DNA from: Sphingomonadaceae bacterium
Lineage (GTDB): Bacteria > Pseudomonadota > Alphaproteobacteria > Sphingomonadales > Sphingomonadaceae
DNA: 15,749 nt
NCBI GenBank assembly: GCA_019239785.1
Contig: JAFAZM010000006.1
Location: 1-15,749 of the forward strand
Reading direction: 5' to 3'
The notes under the pieces are model-generated. The model was not told the DNA's origin, made no database searches, and saw only the letters and a program-made list of their open reading frames with translations. Positions 6,365 through 13,662 of this stretch are shown in pieces (position 1 is the first letter of the stretch; every line of letters begins with the position of its first letter). Made by a program: the position numbers and the translations under genes.

Positions 6365-6389
6365 CCCTTCGCAACACAGCTTTCGCTCG

Positions 6390-6417
6390 CTTGACTTGAC
6401 CAGAGGCGGAGCATAAT
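6390..6417 (+). promoter_or_regulatory. Candidate sigma-70-type promoter of rho
   Basis: CTTGAC at 6390-6395 (TTGACT at 6391-6396) is followed after about 16 bases by CATAAT at 6412-6417. The CTTGAC form of the -35 is common in Alphaproteobacteria. Spacing from TTGACT is a short 15 bases. A start near 6424 would give a leader of roughly 100 bases before the rho ATG, long enough for the leader-based autoregulation known for rho in other bacteria. Confidence 0.45.
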
Positions 6418-6521
6418 CGCGGCCTCAGTCGTTGCCCTGCCGTCCGTGCGGGTTTCTCAAGCTCTCCATCTTCCAGACATTCCGAGTTTTCCGCCCGGAA
6501 TCCGTATCTCAAGAGTTTCCA

Positions 6522-7778
6522 ATGCATCTGAACGACCTCAAGCAGAAAACCCCCGCCGAGCTGGTCGCCATGGCCGAAGAGCTTGGCGTCGAGGGCGCCT
6601 CGACCCTGCGCAAGCAGGAGCTGATGTTCTCCATCCTCAAGGTCCGCGCCGACCAGGGCGGCGAGATCATGGGCATGGGCACGATCGAGGTATTGCAGGA
6701 CGGCTTCGGCTTCCTGCGCTCGGCCGATTCCAACTATCTGGCCGGCCCCGACGACATCTACGTCTCGCCGAACCAGGTCCGCAAGTTCGGCCTCAGGACC
6801 GGCGACACGGTCGAAGGCGAGATTCGCGGCCCCAAGGAGGGCGAGCGCTATTTCAGCCTGGTCCGCGTCTCCCAGGTCAATTTCGACGACCCCGACGCGG
6901 TCCGCCACCGCGTCAATTTCGACAATCTCACTCCGCTCTACCCCGAGGAGAAGCTGACCCTCGACAGCGCCGATCCGACGATCAAGGACAAGTCGGCGCG
7001 GGTGATCGACATCATCTCGCCGCAGGGCAAGGGCCAGCGCGCCCTGATCGTGGCGCCGCCGCGCACCGGCAAGACGGTGCTGCTGCAGAACATCGCCCGG
7101 GCGATCACCGACAACCATCCCGAGGTCTTTCTGATCGTGCTGCTGATCGACGAGCGGCCGGAGGAAGTCACCGACATGCAGCGCTCGGTGAAGGGCGAGG
7201 TGATCTCCTCGACCTTCGACGAGCCGGCCAGCCGCCACGTCCAGGTCGCCGAGATGGTGATCGAGAAGGCGAAGCGCCTGGTCGAGCATAAGAAGGACGT
7301 CGTCATCCTGCTCGATTCGATCACCCGCCTGGGCCGTGCCTACAACACGGTGGTGCCGAGCTCGGGCAAGGTGCTGACCGGCGGCGTCGACGCCAATGCG
7401 CTGCAGCGGCCGAAGCGCTTCTTCGGCGCCGCGCGCAACATCGAGGAGGGCGGCTCGCTCTCGATCATCGCCACCGCCTTGATCGATACCGGCTCCAAGA
7501 TGGACGAGGTCATCTTCGAGGAGTTCAAGGGCACCGGCAATTCCGAGATCGTGCTCGACCGCAAGGTCTCCGACAAGCGCATCTTCCCCTCGCTCGACGT
7601 CGGCAAGTCCGGCACCCGCAAGGAGGAATTGCTGGTCGACCAGGCCAAGCTCTCCAAGATGTGGGTGCTGCGCCGGATCCTGATGCAGATGGGCACCGTC
7701 GACGCGATGCAGTTCCTGCTCGACAAGATGAAGGATTCGAAGACCAACGAGGATTTCTTCGCCTCGATGAACCAATAG
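6522..7778 (+). CDS. rho: Transcription termination factor Rho
   Basis: Hexameric RNA-dependent ATPase/helicase that ends transcription at rut sites. From the ATG at 6522 it has 418 residues (Escherichia coli Rho has 419) and starts MHLNDLKQKTPAELVAMAEELG, the usual N-terminal helical subdomain. The RNA-binding cold-shock-like domain includes GFGFLRS (61-67) and YVSPNQVRKFGLRTGD (80-95). Walker A is APPRTGKTVLL (178-188), Walker B is VVILLDSITR (260-269), and the secondary RNA-binding region includes VVPSSGKVLTGGVDANAL. The frame stays open to 6432, but the extra 30 codons do not resemble Rho and are taken as leader. terC follows after 24 bases. Confidence 0.97.
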   Translation: MHLNDLKQKTPAELVAMAEELGVEGASTLRKQELMFSILKVRADQGGEIMGMGTIEVLQDGFGFLRSADSNYLAGPDDIYVSPNQVRKFGLRTGDTVEGEIRGPKEGERYFSLVRVSQVNFDDPDAVRHRVNFDNLTPLYPEEKLTLDSADPTIKDKSARVIDIISPQGKGQRALIVAPPRTGKTVLLQNIARAITDNHPEVFLIVLLIDERPEEVTDMQRSVKGEVISSTFDEPASRHVQVAEMVIEKAKRLVEHKKDVVILLDSITRLGRAYNTVVPSSGKVLTGGVDANALQRPKRFFGAARNIEEGGSLSIIATALIDTGSKMDEVIFEEFKGTGNSEIVLDRKVSDKRIFPSLDVGKSGTRKEELLVDQAKLSKMWVLRRILMQMGTVDAMQFLLDKMKDSKTNEDFFASMNQ

Positions 7779-7802
7779 CGCGCGGCGCCCGTTCGCCCGG
7801 CC

Positions 7803-8450
7803 ATGTTCGACTTCGCCGACATCTTCACTGCGGCCGGGCTCTTCACCCTTGGCCAGGTGATCCTGATCGACCTCACCATGGCCGGCGACAATGTCGTGAT
7901 CATGGGGACCCTGACCTCCGGCCTGCCGGCGAAGGAGCGGCGCCGGGTGATCATGCTCGGCGTCGGCATGGCCCTGGTCTTCCTGATCGGCTTCGCGCTC
8001 ATCGCGACGCAATTGCTGAAGATCACCGGGCTGGTGCTAGCGGGCGGCCTGCTCCTGCTCTGGGTCGCCTACAACATGTATCGGGAGCTTCGGCCCGGCC
8101 ATGAAGTGACCGCGGACGATCCCGAGACCGAGGCGGTGGAGGGGCCGCCCAGGAGCAAGACCTTCCTGCAGGCGGCGGTCCAGATCACGCTCGCCGATCT
8201 TTCGATGAGCCTCGACAACGTGCTCGCCGTCGCCGCCACCGCGCGCGAGCATCCGGCGGTCCTGTTCATCGGCCTGGCTTTGTCGGTGACCTTGATGGGG
8301 CTTGCCGCGAACCTGGTCGCGAAGCTCGTCCAGCGTTACCGCTGGATCGCCTGGATCGGCCTGCTGCTGATCCTCTACGTCGCGCTCAGCATGATCTGGG
8401 ACGGCGCCCATGAGCTGAGGCCGACGGTCTCCGGCTGGTTCGGGGGCTAG
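7803..8450 (+). CDS. TerC-family integral membrane protein (YjbE/YkoY type), possible metal exporter
   Basis: It has 215 residues and about seven hydrophobic segments. The two acidic repeat motifs that define the family are visible: IDLTMAGDNVVIMG (about 22-35) and LADLSMSLDNVLAV (about 130-143), related to each other by internal duplication. Some relatives export manganese, often under riboswitch control, but no riboswitch is seen in the 24 bases after rho and the gene may be co-transcribed with rho. A soluble loop (about 95-120) is acidic and proline-rich. The TAG stop (8448-8450) lies inside the left edge of the repeat element at 8447-8556, so the native C-terminus may have been altered. 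Substrate is not assigned. Confidence 0.87.
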   Translation: MFDFADIFTAAGLFTLGQVILIDLTMAGDNVVIMGTLTSGLPAKERRRVIMLGVGMALVFLIGFALIATQLLKITGLVLAGGLLLLWVAYNMYRELRPGHEVTADDPETEAVEGPPRSKTFLQAAVQITLADLSMSLDNVLAVAATAREHPAVLFIGLALSVTLMGLAANLVAKLVQRYRWIAWIGLLLILYVALSMIWDGAHELRPTVSGWFGG

Positions 8451-8492
8451 AGCGGTTTGTGATCTGATTGCATCAGATCACAAACCGCTCTA
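8448..8492. terminator. Perfect 21-bp stem hairpin; probable bidirectional terminator
   Basis: Positions 8448-8468 are an exact reverse complement of 8472-8492, with a three-base loop TGC. The stem core is GCGGTTTGTGATCTGAT. It contains the terC stop codon. It is followed by AAGTCTTTGTC, not a clean T run, so termination efficiency is uncertain, but its place between convergent genes fits a shared transcript end. Confidence 0.55.
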
Positions 8493-8507
8493 AGTCTTTG
8501 TCTGGCC

Positions 8508-8551
8508 GCGATTTCCGAGTCGTCAGATGCTGCCATCTGACTAGAAATCGC
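8508..8551. repeat. Second, bulged hairpin of the paired element
   Basis: Outer stem GCGATTTC (8508-8515) pairs with GAAATCGC (8544-8551); inner stem GTCAGATG (8522-8529) pairs with CATCTGAC (8534-8541) around a CTGC loop. Six unpaired bases on the left and two on the right separate the stems. The outer end continues into CGCTCTAG, the mirror of the left terminus of the whole element. Confidence 0.6.
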
Positions 8552-8560
8552 TCTAGACGC

Positions 8561-9535
8561 TCAGGGGATCAGCAGGGTCGAGCCGGTGGTCTTACGCGCT
8601 TCCAGCGCCCGGTGCGCCTCGGCCGCGTGGGCGAGCGGGAAACGGGCGCCGATCTGCACCTGGATCGCGCCGGAGCGGAGCATCTCGAACAGCCGCGCCG
8701 CCGACGCCTCGAGCTCCGCGCGCGTCGCGACATAGTCGCCGAGCGTCGGCCGGGTGACGAACAGCGAGCCGCGGCGCGAGAGCTCGAGCGGGCTGAACGG
8801 GGGGACCGGGCCGGAGGCATTGCCGTAGGTGACCATCAGCCCGCGCCGGCCGAGGCTGGCGAGCGACGCCGCCCAGCTCGCCGCGCCGACCCCGTCCAGC
8901 ACAGAGCGGACGCCGGCGCCGCCGGTGAGCGCCCGCACTTGGTCGGCCAATTCCTCGAACGGGCAGTGCAGGCTGTGGTCGGCGCCGAGCGCGTCGGCGA
9001 TTTCCGCTTTCTCCGCGGAGCCGGCATGGGCGATCACCTTCGCCCCCACCGCCTTCAGCCAGGGCACGAGCAGCGAGCCGACCCCGCCGGCCGCGGCATG
9101 GACCAGCACCCAATCCCCCGCCTGCACCTTCGCGCAGCGCTCGACCAGCATCTCCGCGGTGCAGCCCTTCAGCATCACCGCGGCCGCGGTTTCGGCATCC
9201 ACGTCGTCGGGCAGCCGCACGAGCCGGTCGGCGGCGACCAGCCGGTGCGTCGCATAGGCGCCCGGCGGCCCCAGCGCATAGGCGACCCGCTCGCCCTCGC
9301 GGAAGCCACTGCCCTCGCCGGCGGCCTCGACGACGCCGGCAGCCTCGCTGCCGAGGCCGGAGGGCAGGCTGAGCGGATAGAGGCCGGAGCGATAATAGGT
9401 GTCGATGAAGTTGAGCCCGATCGCCTGGTGCCGGACCAGAACCTCGCCGGGCCCGGGCGTCAGCGGTCCCAGCTCCTCGCGCTCGATGACCTCCGGGCCG
9501 CCGGTTTTCCGGATGATCAGGCGATAGGGCGCCAT
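8561..9535 (-). CDS. NADPH:quinone oxidoreductase, zeta-crystallin type (MDR superfamily)
   Basis: Zinc-independent medium-chain dehydrogenase/reductase that reduces quinones with NADPH. It has 324 residues (Escherichia coli QorA has 327). The N-terminal GroES-like domain contains LNFIDTYYRSGLYP (about 41-54), matching QorA closely. The Rossmann domain has the nucleotide motif VHAAAGGVGSLLVPWLKAVGAKV (about 145-167). No structural zinc cysteine cluster is seen. The ATG at 9535 lies one base after the stop of the dienelactone hydrolase gene, so the two form a unit. The stop is four bases from the paired-hairpin element. The physiological quinone or enal substrate is not known. Confidence 0.9.
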   Translation of the reverse strand: MAPYRLIIRKTGGPEVIEREELGPLTPGPGEVLVRHQAIGLNFIDTYYRSGLYPLSLPSGLGSEAAGVVEAAGEGSGFREGERVAYALGPPGAYATHRLVAADRLVRLPDDVDAETAAAVMLKGCTAEMLVERCAKVQAGDWVLVHAAAGGVGSLLVPWLKAVGAKVIAHAGSAEKAEIADALGADHSLHCPFEELADQVRALTGGAGVRSVLDGVGAASWAASLASLGRRGLMVTYGNASGPVPPFSPLELSRRGSLFVTRPTLGDYVATRAELEASAARLFEMLRSGAIQVQIGARFPLAHAAEAHRALEARKTTGSTLLIP

Positions 9536-9536
9536 C

Positions 9537-10235
9537 TCAGCCGAGCTGCGCGGCGAAGAAGGCTTCGGTGCGGCTGTCGGCGAGCTCGGCTGCGTTAGCG
9601 CTCCGCCTCTTGCCCATCTCGGCGGCGAAGCCGTGATCCTCGCCCGGATAATCGTAGATCGTCACCTTGGGATGGTCGTCCAGGCCTTCGTGGATCTGCG
9701 CCTGCTTGTCGGGCGTGACGAAATGGTCGGCGCCGGCGATGTGGAGCAGCAGGGGCCTGGCGATCGCATGCTTCTCGCCCAGCAGATTTTCGAGGCCCAC
9801 GCCGTAATAACCGACCGACGCATCCACGTCGGTGCGGGCTGACGTCATGAAGGCGAGCCGGCCGCCGAGGCAATAGCCGACCGCGCCGACCTTGCCGCCC
9901 TCGGGCAGCCGCGCCCGCGCGGCGCGGATCGTCGCTTCGATGTCGGCAATGCCCTGGTCCTGGTCGAAGCGCTGCATCAGGCCGAGCGCCTGCTGGAATT
10001 GCTCGGGCTCGTCCGGGTTCAGCTCGACGCCGGGCTGGAGCCGCCAGAACAGGTCCGGCGCGATGCCGAGATAGCCCAGGGATGCCCAATGGTCGGCCTT
10101 GCGGCGGATGCCTTCGTTGACCCCGAAAATCTCCTGGATGACGACGATCGCGCCCTTGGGCGTGCCTTCCGGCTCGGCCAGCCAGGCCTTGAAATTTCCC
10201 TCGCCGTCCAGGGTGGGAATCTCGACATAGGCCAT
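9537..10235 (-). CDS. Dienelactone hydrolase family protein
   Basis: Alpha/beta hydrolase of the carboxymethylenebutenolidase family. From the ATG at 10235 it has 232 residues (MAYVEIPTLDGEGNFKAWLA), and the start is set by an AGGAGGA Shine-Dalgarno a few bases upstream; upstream in-frame sequence is not family-like. The catalytic triad is visible: nucleophile Cys122 in GAVGYCLGGR, Asp170 in HIAGADHFVT, His201 in GEDHGF, with Glu35 in VVIQEIFGVN. The cysteine nucleophile is typical of true dienelactone hydrolases. No chlorocatechol pathway genes are nearby, so a catabolic role on dienelactone is not implied; a general ester or lactone detoxification role alongside the quinone oxidoreductase is a guess. 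Confidence 0.91.
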   Translation of the reverse strand: MAYVEIPTLDGEGNFKAWLAEPEGTPKGAIVVIQEIFGVNEGIRRKADHWASLGYLGIAPDLFWRLQPGVELNPDEPEQFQQALGLMQRFDQDQGIADIEATIRAARARLPEGGKVGAVGYCLGGRLAFMTSARTDVDASVGYYGVGLENLLGEKHAIARPLLLHIAGADHFVTPDKQAQIHEGLDDHPKVTIYDYPGEDHGFAAEMGKRRSANAAELADSRTEAFFAAQLG

Positions 10236-10259
10236 GACTGTCCTCCTCTTGCGCAGGCC

Positions 10260-10279
10260 GGCTCTATAGACATAGAGCC
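10260..10279. promoter_or_regulatory. Perfect inverted repeat between divergent genes, possible operator
   Basis: GGCTCTAT, AGAC, ATAGAGCC: two exact 8-base arms around a four-base spacer. It sits in the 79-base divergent region between the dienelactone hydrolase and DUF6489 genes, where a dimeric regulator could control both. It contains CTATAG-like -10 possibilities on both strands. No regulator gene is adjacent and a short hairpin by chance is possible. Confidence 0.4.
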
Positions 10280-10314
10280 ACCGGGCCAAAAGGGTCCGAG
10301 AGGAGGCCGGTTCC

Positions 10315-10563
10315 ATGAAAGTCACCGTCGACGTCGATTGCACGCCCGAGGAGGCGCGGCGATTCCTGGGCCTGCCGGACCTCAGCCCGGTCCACGAAGC
10401 CTATGTCGCGAAGATGAAGGCCGCGGTCACCGACGGGCCGACGCCGGAGATGTTCGGCGACATGATGAAGGCGTGGGGGCCGATGAACGAGGCGGGCATG
10501 AATCTGTGGAAGCAGATGCTCGACCAGATGGGCGGCCAAAGCGGCGGGAAATCGACGCGCTGA
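10315..10563 (+). CDS. DUF6489 family small protein, unknown function
   Basis: 82 residues from the ATG at 10315, preceded at eight bases by AGGAGG. The sequence begins MKVTVDVDCTPEEARRFLGL, continues DLSPVHEAYVAKM, and ends in a methionine-rich amphipathic stretch (MFGDMMKAWGPMNEAGMNLW) and a glycine-rich tail. The N-terminus matches what I recall of DUF6489, a family found mainly in sphingomonads; function unknown. No signal peptide or membrane segment. Its stop codon lies at the 5' end of mnmE, so the two are probably co-transcribed and possibly translationally coupled. Confidence 0.85.
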   Translation: MKVTVDVDCTPEEARRFLGLPDLSPVHEAYVAKMKAAVTDGPTPEMFGDMMKAWGPMNEAGMNLWKQMLDQMGGQSGGKSTR

Positions 10564-11819
10564 CCGACACGATCTACGCCTTGTCGTCCGGCGCGCCGCC
10601 GGCCGCGGTGGCGGTGGTGCGGATCAGCGGCCCGCGTGCCCATGCGGCGCTCGAAGCGCTCGCCGGGCGGCTGCCGGAGCCGCGCGTCGCCCGGCTGGCC
10701 AGGCTTCGTGAGGGCGAGCAAGTCCTTGATAATGCCTTGGTTCTTCGCTTCGACGGACCGAAGAGCGAGACCGGCGAGGATAGCGCGGAGCTGCAGCTGC
10801 ACGGCGGCCGCGCCGTGGTGGCGGCGGTGCTGGCGGCGCTTGGCCGGATCGAGGGCCTGCGCCTCGCCGAGCCGGGCGAGTTCACCCGCCGCGCCTTCGA
10901 GAACGGCCGAATCGACTTTGCCGAGGCGGAAGGCCTCGCCGATTTGGTCGAGGCGGAGACCGAAGCGCAGCGCCGCGCGGCGCTCGCTCTGGCCGGCGGC
11001 GCATTGAGCCGCCAGGTCGCGGCCTGGCAGGCGGAATTGCTGGCGCTGGCGGCGCGGATTGAGGCGGCGCTCGATTTCTCGGACGAGGGCGATGTCGCGC
11101 CGGACGATCCCGGCCCGGCGCTTGGGGCGCTCGCCGCCGAGTTCGAGGCCTTCCTGGCCAGACCGACCGTCGATCGCCTTCGCGAGGGCGTCCGGGTCGT
11201 CATCGCAGGTCCGCCGAACGCCGGGAAATCGAGCTTGCTCAATGCCTTGGCGGGCCGCGACGCGGCGATCACCTCGGAGATCGCCGGCACCACCCGCGAC
11301 GTGATCGAGGCGCCGGTCTCGCTGGACGGCATTCCCTTCCTGTTGATCGACACGGCGGGCCTGCGGGAGGGAGGGGACAGGACCGAAGCGATCGGTGTGG
11401 AACGGGCGCGCGGTCAGCTCGAGACCGCGGACCTGGCGCTCTGGCTCGGTCCCGCCGGCGAGAAGCCGGAACGCGCCTTGCTGGTCCATGCCAAGGCCGA
11501 TCTCGGCCCGCCCGATCCCGGCGCGGTCATTTCGGTCTCGGCGAAGACCGGTCAGGGGCTTGCCGAACTCATTCGACTCCTGATTCGACATTCAGCTGCC
11601 CTGCTCCCGGCGCAGGGAGAGGTCGCGATCAACCGAAGGCATCGGGCTCTGCTGAACGACGCGAAGGGCGCGATTGGGGAGGCGGCGGCGGCCACAGACC
11701 CGCTTATCGCGGCGGAGTCGCTGCGGCAGGCGCGGAACGTCCTGGATCGCGTCACCGGGCGCGCGGGGCTTGAGGACATGCTCGACGCCCTGTTCGGGCG
11801 ATTCTGCATCGGGAAGTGA
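10560..11819 (+). CDS. mnmE: tRNA modification GTPase MnmE (start uncertain)
   Basis: With MnmG it installs the (carboxy)methylaminomethyl group at wobble uridine 34 of certain tRNAs. Order: N-terminal tetrahydrofolate-binding domain (TDTIYALSSGAPPAAVAVVRISGP), helical domain, an inserted G domain, and the C-terminal catalytic FCIGK. G1 is GPPNAGKS (217-224), G2 lies in IAGTTRD (241-247), G3 is DTAG (264-267). G4 reads AKAD (311-314) rather than NKxD. The family N-terminus begins with a CTG codon at 10560, overlapping the DUF6489 stop as CTGA, and would give 419 residues. The nearest standard in-frame start is GTG at 10506, inside DUF6489, adding 18 non-conserved residues. I list CTG but the start is unresolved. 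Confidence 0.9.
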   Translation: MTDTIYALSSGAPPAAVAVVRISGPRAHAALEALAGRLPEPRVARLARLREGEQVLDNALVLRFDGPKSETGEDSAELQLHGGRAVVAAVLAALGRIEGLRLAEPGEFTRRAFENGRIDFAEAEGLADLVEAETEAQRRAALALAGGALSRQVAAWQAELLALAARIEAALDFSDEGDVAPDDPGPALGALAAEFEAFLARPTVDRLREGVRVVIAGPPNAGKSSLLNALAGRDAAITSEIAGTTRDVIEAPVSLDGIPFLLIDTAGLREGGDRTEAIGVERARGQLETADLALWLGPAGEKPERALLVHAKADLGPPDPGAVISVSAKTGQGLAELIRLLIRHSAALLPAQGEVAINRRHRALLNDAKGAIGEAAAATDPLIAAESLRQARNVLDRVTGRAGLEDMLDALFGRFCIGK

Positions 11820-11835
11820 TGTTTCACGTGGAACA
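11820..11835. promoter_or_regulatory. parS: parS centromere site 1 (mnmE-mnmG intergenic)
   Basis: TGTTTCACGTGGAACA, whose reverse complement TGTTCCACGTGAAACA is identical to the Bacillus subtilis parS consensus. It begins immediately after the mnmE stop. ParB binds such near-palindromes and spreads from them. A 16-base exact match by chance in this window is negligible, and parAB lies about 2.5 kb downstream. Confidence 0.95.
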
Positions 11836-11853
11836 ATGCGCTAAAGCCCCGGC

Positions 11854-13662
11854 GTGACGCAGGATTTCGACATCATCGTCGTGGGCGGCGGCCATGCCGG
11901 CACGGAGGCCGCGGCCGCCGCGGCCCGGATGGGCGCCTCCGTTGCCCTGCTCAGCTTCAACCGCGGCCAGATCGGCGCGATGTCGTGCAATCCGGCCATG
12001 GGCGGGCTTGGCAAGGGCCACCTGATCCGCGAGGTCGATGCCTTCGACGGCCTGATCGCGCGCGCCTCCGACCATGCCGCAATCCATTACCGCATGCTCA
12101 ATGCCAGCAAGGGGGCCGCGGTCCGCGGCCCTCGGATCCAGGCGGACCGGAAGCGCTATCGCGCGGCGATCCACGCCCTCGTCGATGCGCAGGCGGGGTT
12201 GGCGATCGTCGAAGGGGAGGCCGCCGCCTTGCGGCTGGACGGCCGCCGCGTGGCCGGCGTCACCTTGGCCGACGGCCGCGAGCTGCGCGCCAGGGCCGTC
12301 ATCCTCGCCACCGGCACCTTTCTCGGCGGCAAGCTGCATTTCGGCATGACCAACCATGCGGGAGGGCGCGTCGGCGAACGGGCGGCGACCGCGCTGGCCG
12401 GGCAGCTGCGCGCGCTCGGGCTGCCGCTCGCCCGGCTGAAGACCGGCACGCCCCCGCGCCTCGACGGCCGCACGATCGACTGGGCCGGCCTCGAGCGCCA
12501 GCCCTCGGACGACGGCGACTGGACGATGTCGCCGATGAGCGGCGGCCGCATCGCGCCGCAGCTCTTCTGCGCGATCACGCGCACCAATGCCCGCACGCAC
12601 GCGCTGATCCGCACCAATCTCGACCGGTCGCCGCTTTTCGCGGGCGAAATCAGCGGGATCGGGCCGCGCTACTGCCCGTCGATCGAGGACAAGGTGCACC
12701 GGTTCGGCGACCGCGACGGCCACCAGATCTTCCTGGAGCCGGAGGGCCTCGATGATCCGACCATCTATCCGAACGGCATTTCGACCTCGCTCCCGGCGGA
12801 CGTGCAGCTCGCCATGGTGCGGACGATGGCGGGCCTTGAGCGGGCCAAGATCCTGCAGCCAGGCTATGCTGTGGAGTACGACCATGTCGATCCTCGCATA
12901 TTGGGGTCGACGCTCGCCGTGCGCGAGGTCGAAGGCCTCTATCTCGCCGGGCAGATCAACGGCACCACCGGCTATGAGGAGGCGGCGGCGCAGGGCCTGG
13001 TCTCCGGGCTCAATGCCGCCGCCTGGGCGGCCGGCGCCGCGCCGGTCCTGTTCGACCGCAGCGACTCCTATATCGGCGTGATGATCGACGATCTCGTCCT
13101 GCAGGGGGTGACCGAGCCCTATCGGATGCTGACCGCCCGTGCCGAATATCGGCTGCGATTGCGCGCCGACAATGCGGCGGCGCGGTTGACGCCGAAGGCG
13201 ATCGCCACGGGCTGCGTCTCGGCGGCACGGCAACGCCACTTCTCGGCTTGGCGGGAAGCGCGGGCGCGGCTGGAGGGGATACTCACTGCTCCGGCTCCCA
13301 AGGGCAGACTGAGCCTCGCCGAGCAGCTGCGCTTCCCGGAGACCGACGCCGCAGCCCTCATCGCCTGCGCGCCGGAGCTTGCGAGCTTTGCCCCTGCTTT
13401 GCTGGAAGAGGCGATCCAGGACCATCGTTATGCGCCTTATGTCGCGCGGCAGCAGGCCGAGATCGAGCGGCTGCACGCGGATGAGGCGGTGCGCCTCCCG
13501 CCTACGCTCGATTATGCCGCGCTGCCGGGCCTGTCGAACGAGATGGTCGAGCGGCTGAGCGCCGCGCGCCCTGCCACGCTCGGCGCAGCCGCCCGGATCC
13601 GTGGCGTCACCCCGGCCGCCCTGGCTGCCATCCTCGTCCATGCGCGCCGCAAAGCGGCCTGA
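11854..13662 (+). CDS. mnmG: tRNA uridine-5-carboxymethylaminomethyl modification enzyme MnmG (GidA)
   Basis: FAD-dependent partner of MnmE in wobble-uridine modification. It has 602 residues, slightly short of the 629 of Escherichia coli. The FAD-binding motif IIVVGGGHAGTEAA occupies 7-20. Conserved MSCNPAMGGLGKGHLIREVDAFDG follows (Cys45), with RYCPSIEDK, GYEEAAAQGL and a second conserved cysteine in LFCAITRTNARTH (Cys239). The C-terminal helical domain ends LPGLSNEMVERL...ILVHARRK. The start is GTG at 11854; the next in-frame ATG would remove the FAD motif. No strong Shine-Dalgarno is seen, and a parS site lies just upstream, so ParB occupancy might affect its expression (inference). Its stop overlaps the rsmG start as TGATG. 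Confidence 0.96.
   Translation: MTQDFDIIVVGGGHAGTEAAAAAARMGASVALLSFNRGQIGAMSCNPAMGGLGKGHLIREVDAFDGLIARASDHAAIHYRMLNASKGAAVRGPRIQADRKRYRAAIHALVDAQAGLAIVEGEAAALRLDGRRVAGVTLADGRELRARAVILATGTFLGGKLHFGMTNHAGGRVGERAATALAGQLRALGLPLARLKTGTPPRLDGRTIDWAGLERQPSDDGDWTMSPMSGGRIAPQLFCAITRTNARTHALIRTNLDRSPLFAGEISGIGPRYCPSIEDKVHRFGDRDGHQIFLEPEGLDDPTIYPNGISTSLPADVQLAMVRTMAGLERAKILQPGYAVEYDHVDPRILGSTLAVREVEGLYLAGQINGTTGYEEAAAQGLVSGLNAAAWAAGAAPVLFDRSDSYIGVMIDDLVLQGVTEPYRMLTARAEYRLRLRADNAAARLTPKAIATGCVSAARQRHFSAWREARARLEGILTAPAPKGRLSLAEQLRFPETDAAALIACAPELASFAPALLEEAIQDHRYAPYVARQQAEIERLHADEAVRLPPTLDYAALPGLSNEMVERLSAARPATLGAAARIRGVTPAALAAILVHARRKAA

Larger units (their letters stand above)
8447..8556. repeat. Paired-hairpin palindromic repeat element (REP/MITE-like) between convergent genes
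   Basis: The 110-base element is bounded by inverted termini CTAGAGCG (8447-8454) and CGCTCTAG (8549-8556). It holds two hairpins. Comparing the left end read forward with the right end read in reverse complement gives about 17 identities in 22 positions, so the two halves look like diverged copies in inverted orientation. It fills almost all the space between the terC and quinone oxidoreductase ends. No transposase is present; the architecture suggests a dispersed non-autonomous palindromic repeat. Presence elsewhere in the genome cannot be tested here. Confidence 0.75.

Noticed and set aside
6432..6521. In-frame N-terminal extension of Rho.
   Set aside because: Rho begins MHLNDLK at the expected length; the extension is not Rho-like and lies in the probable leader.
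6180..8012. 610-codon leftward open frame opposite rho.
   Set aside because: It is an antisense shadow of rho and terC; the translation is low-complexity, rich in His/Asp/Leu, with no domain.
9999..10559. In-frame upstream extension of mnmE across the hydrolase and DUF6489.
   Set aside because: It covers other real genes on both strands and does not resemble MnmE, which normally begins at the TDTIYALSSG segment.
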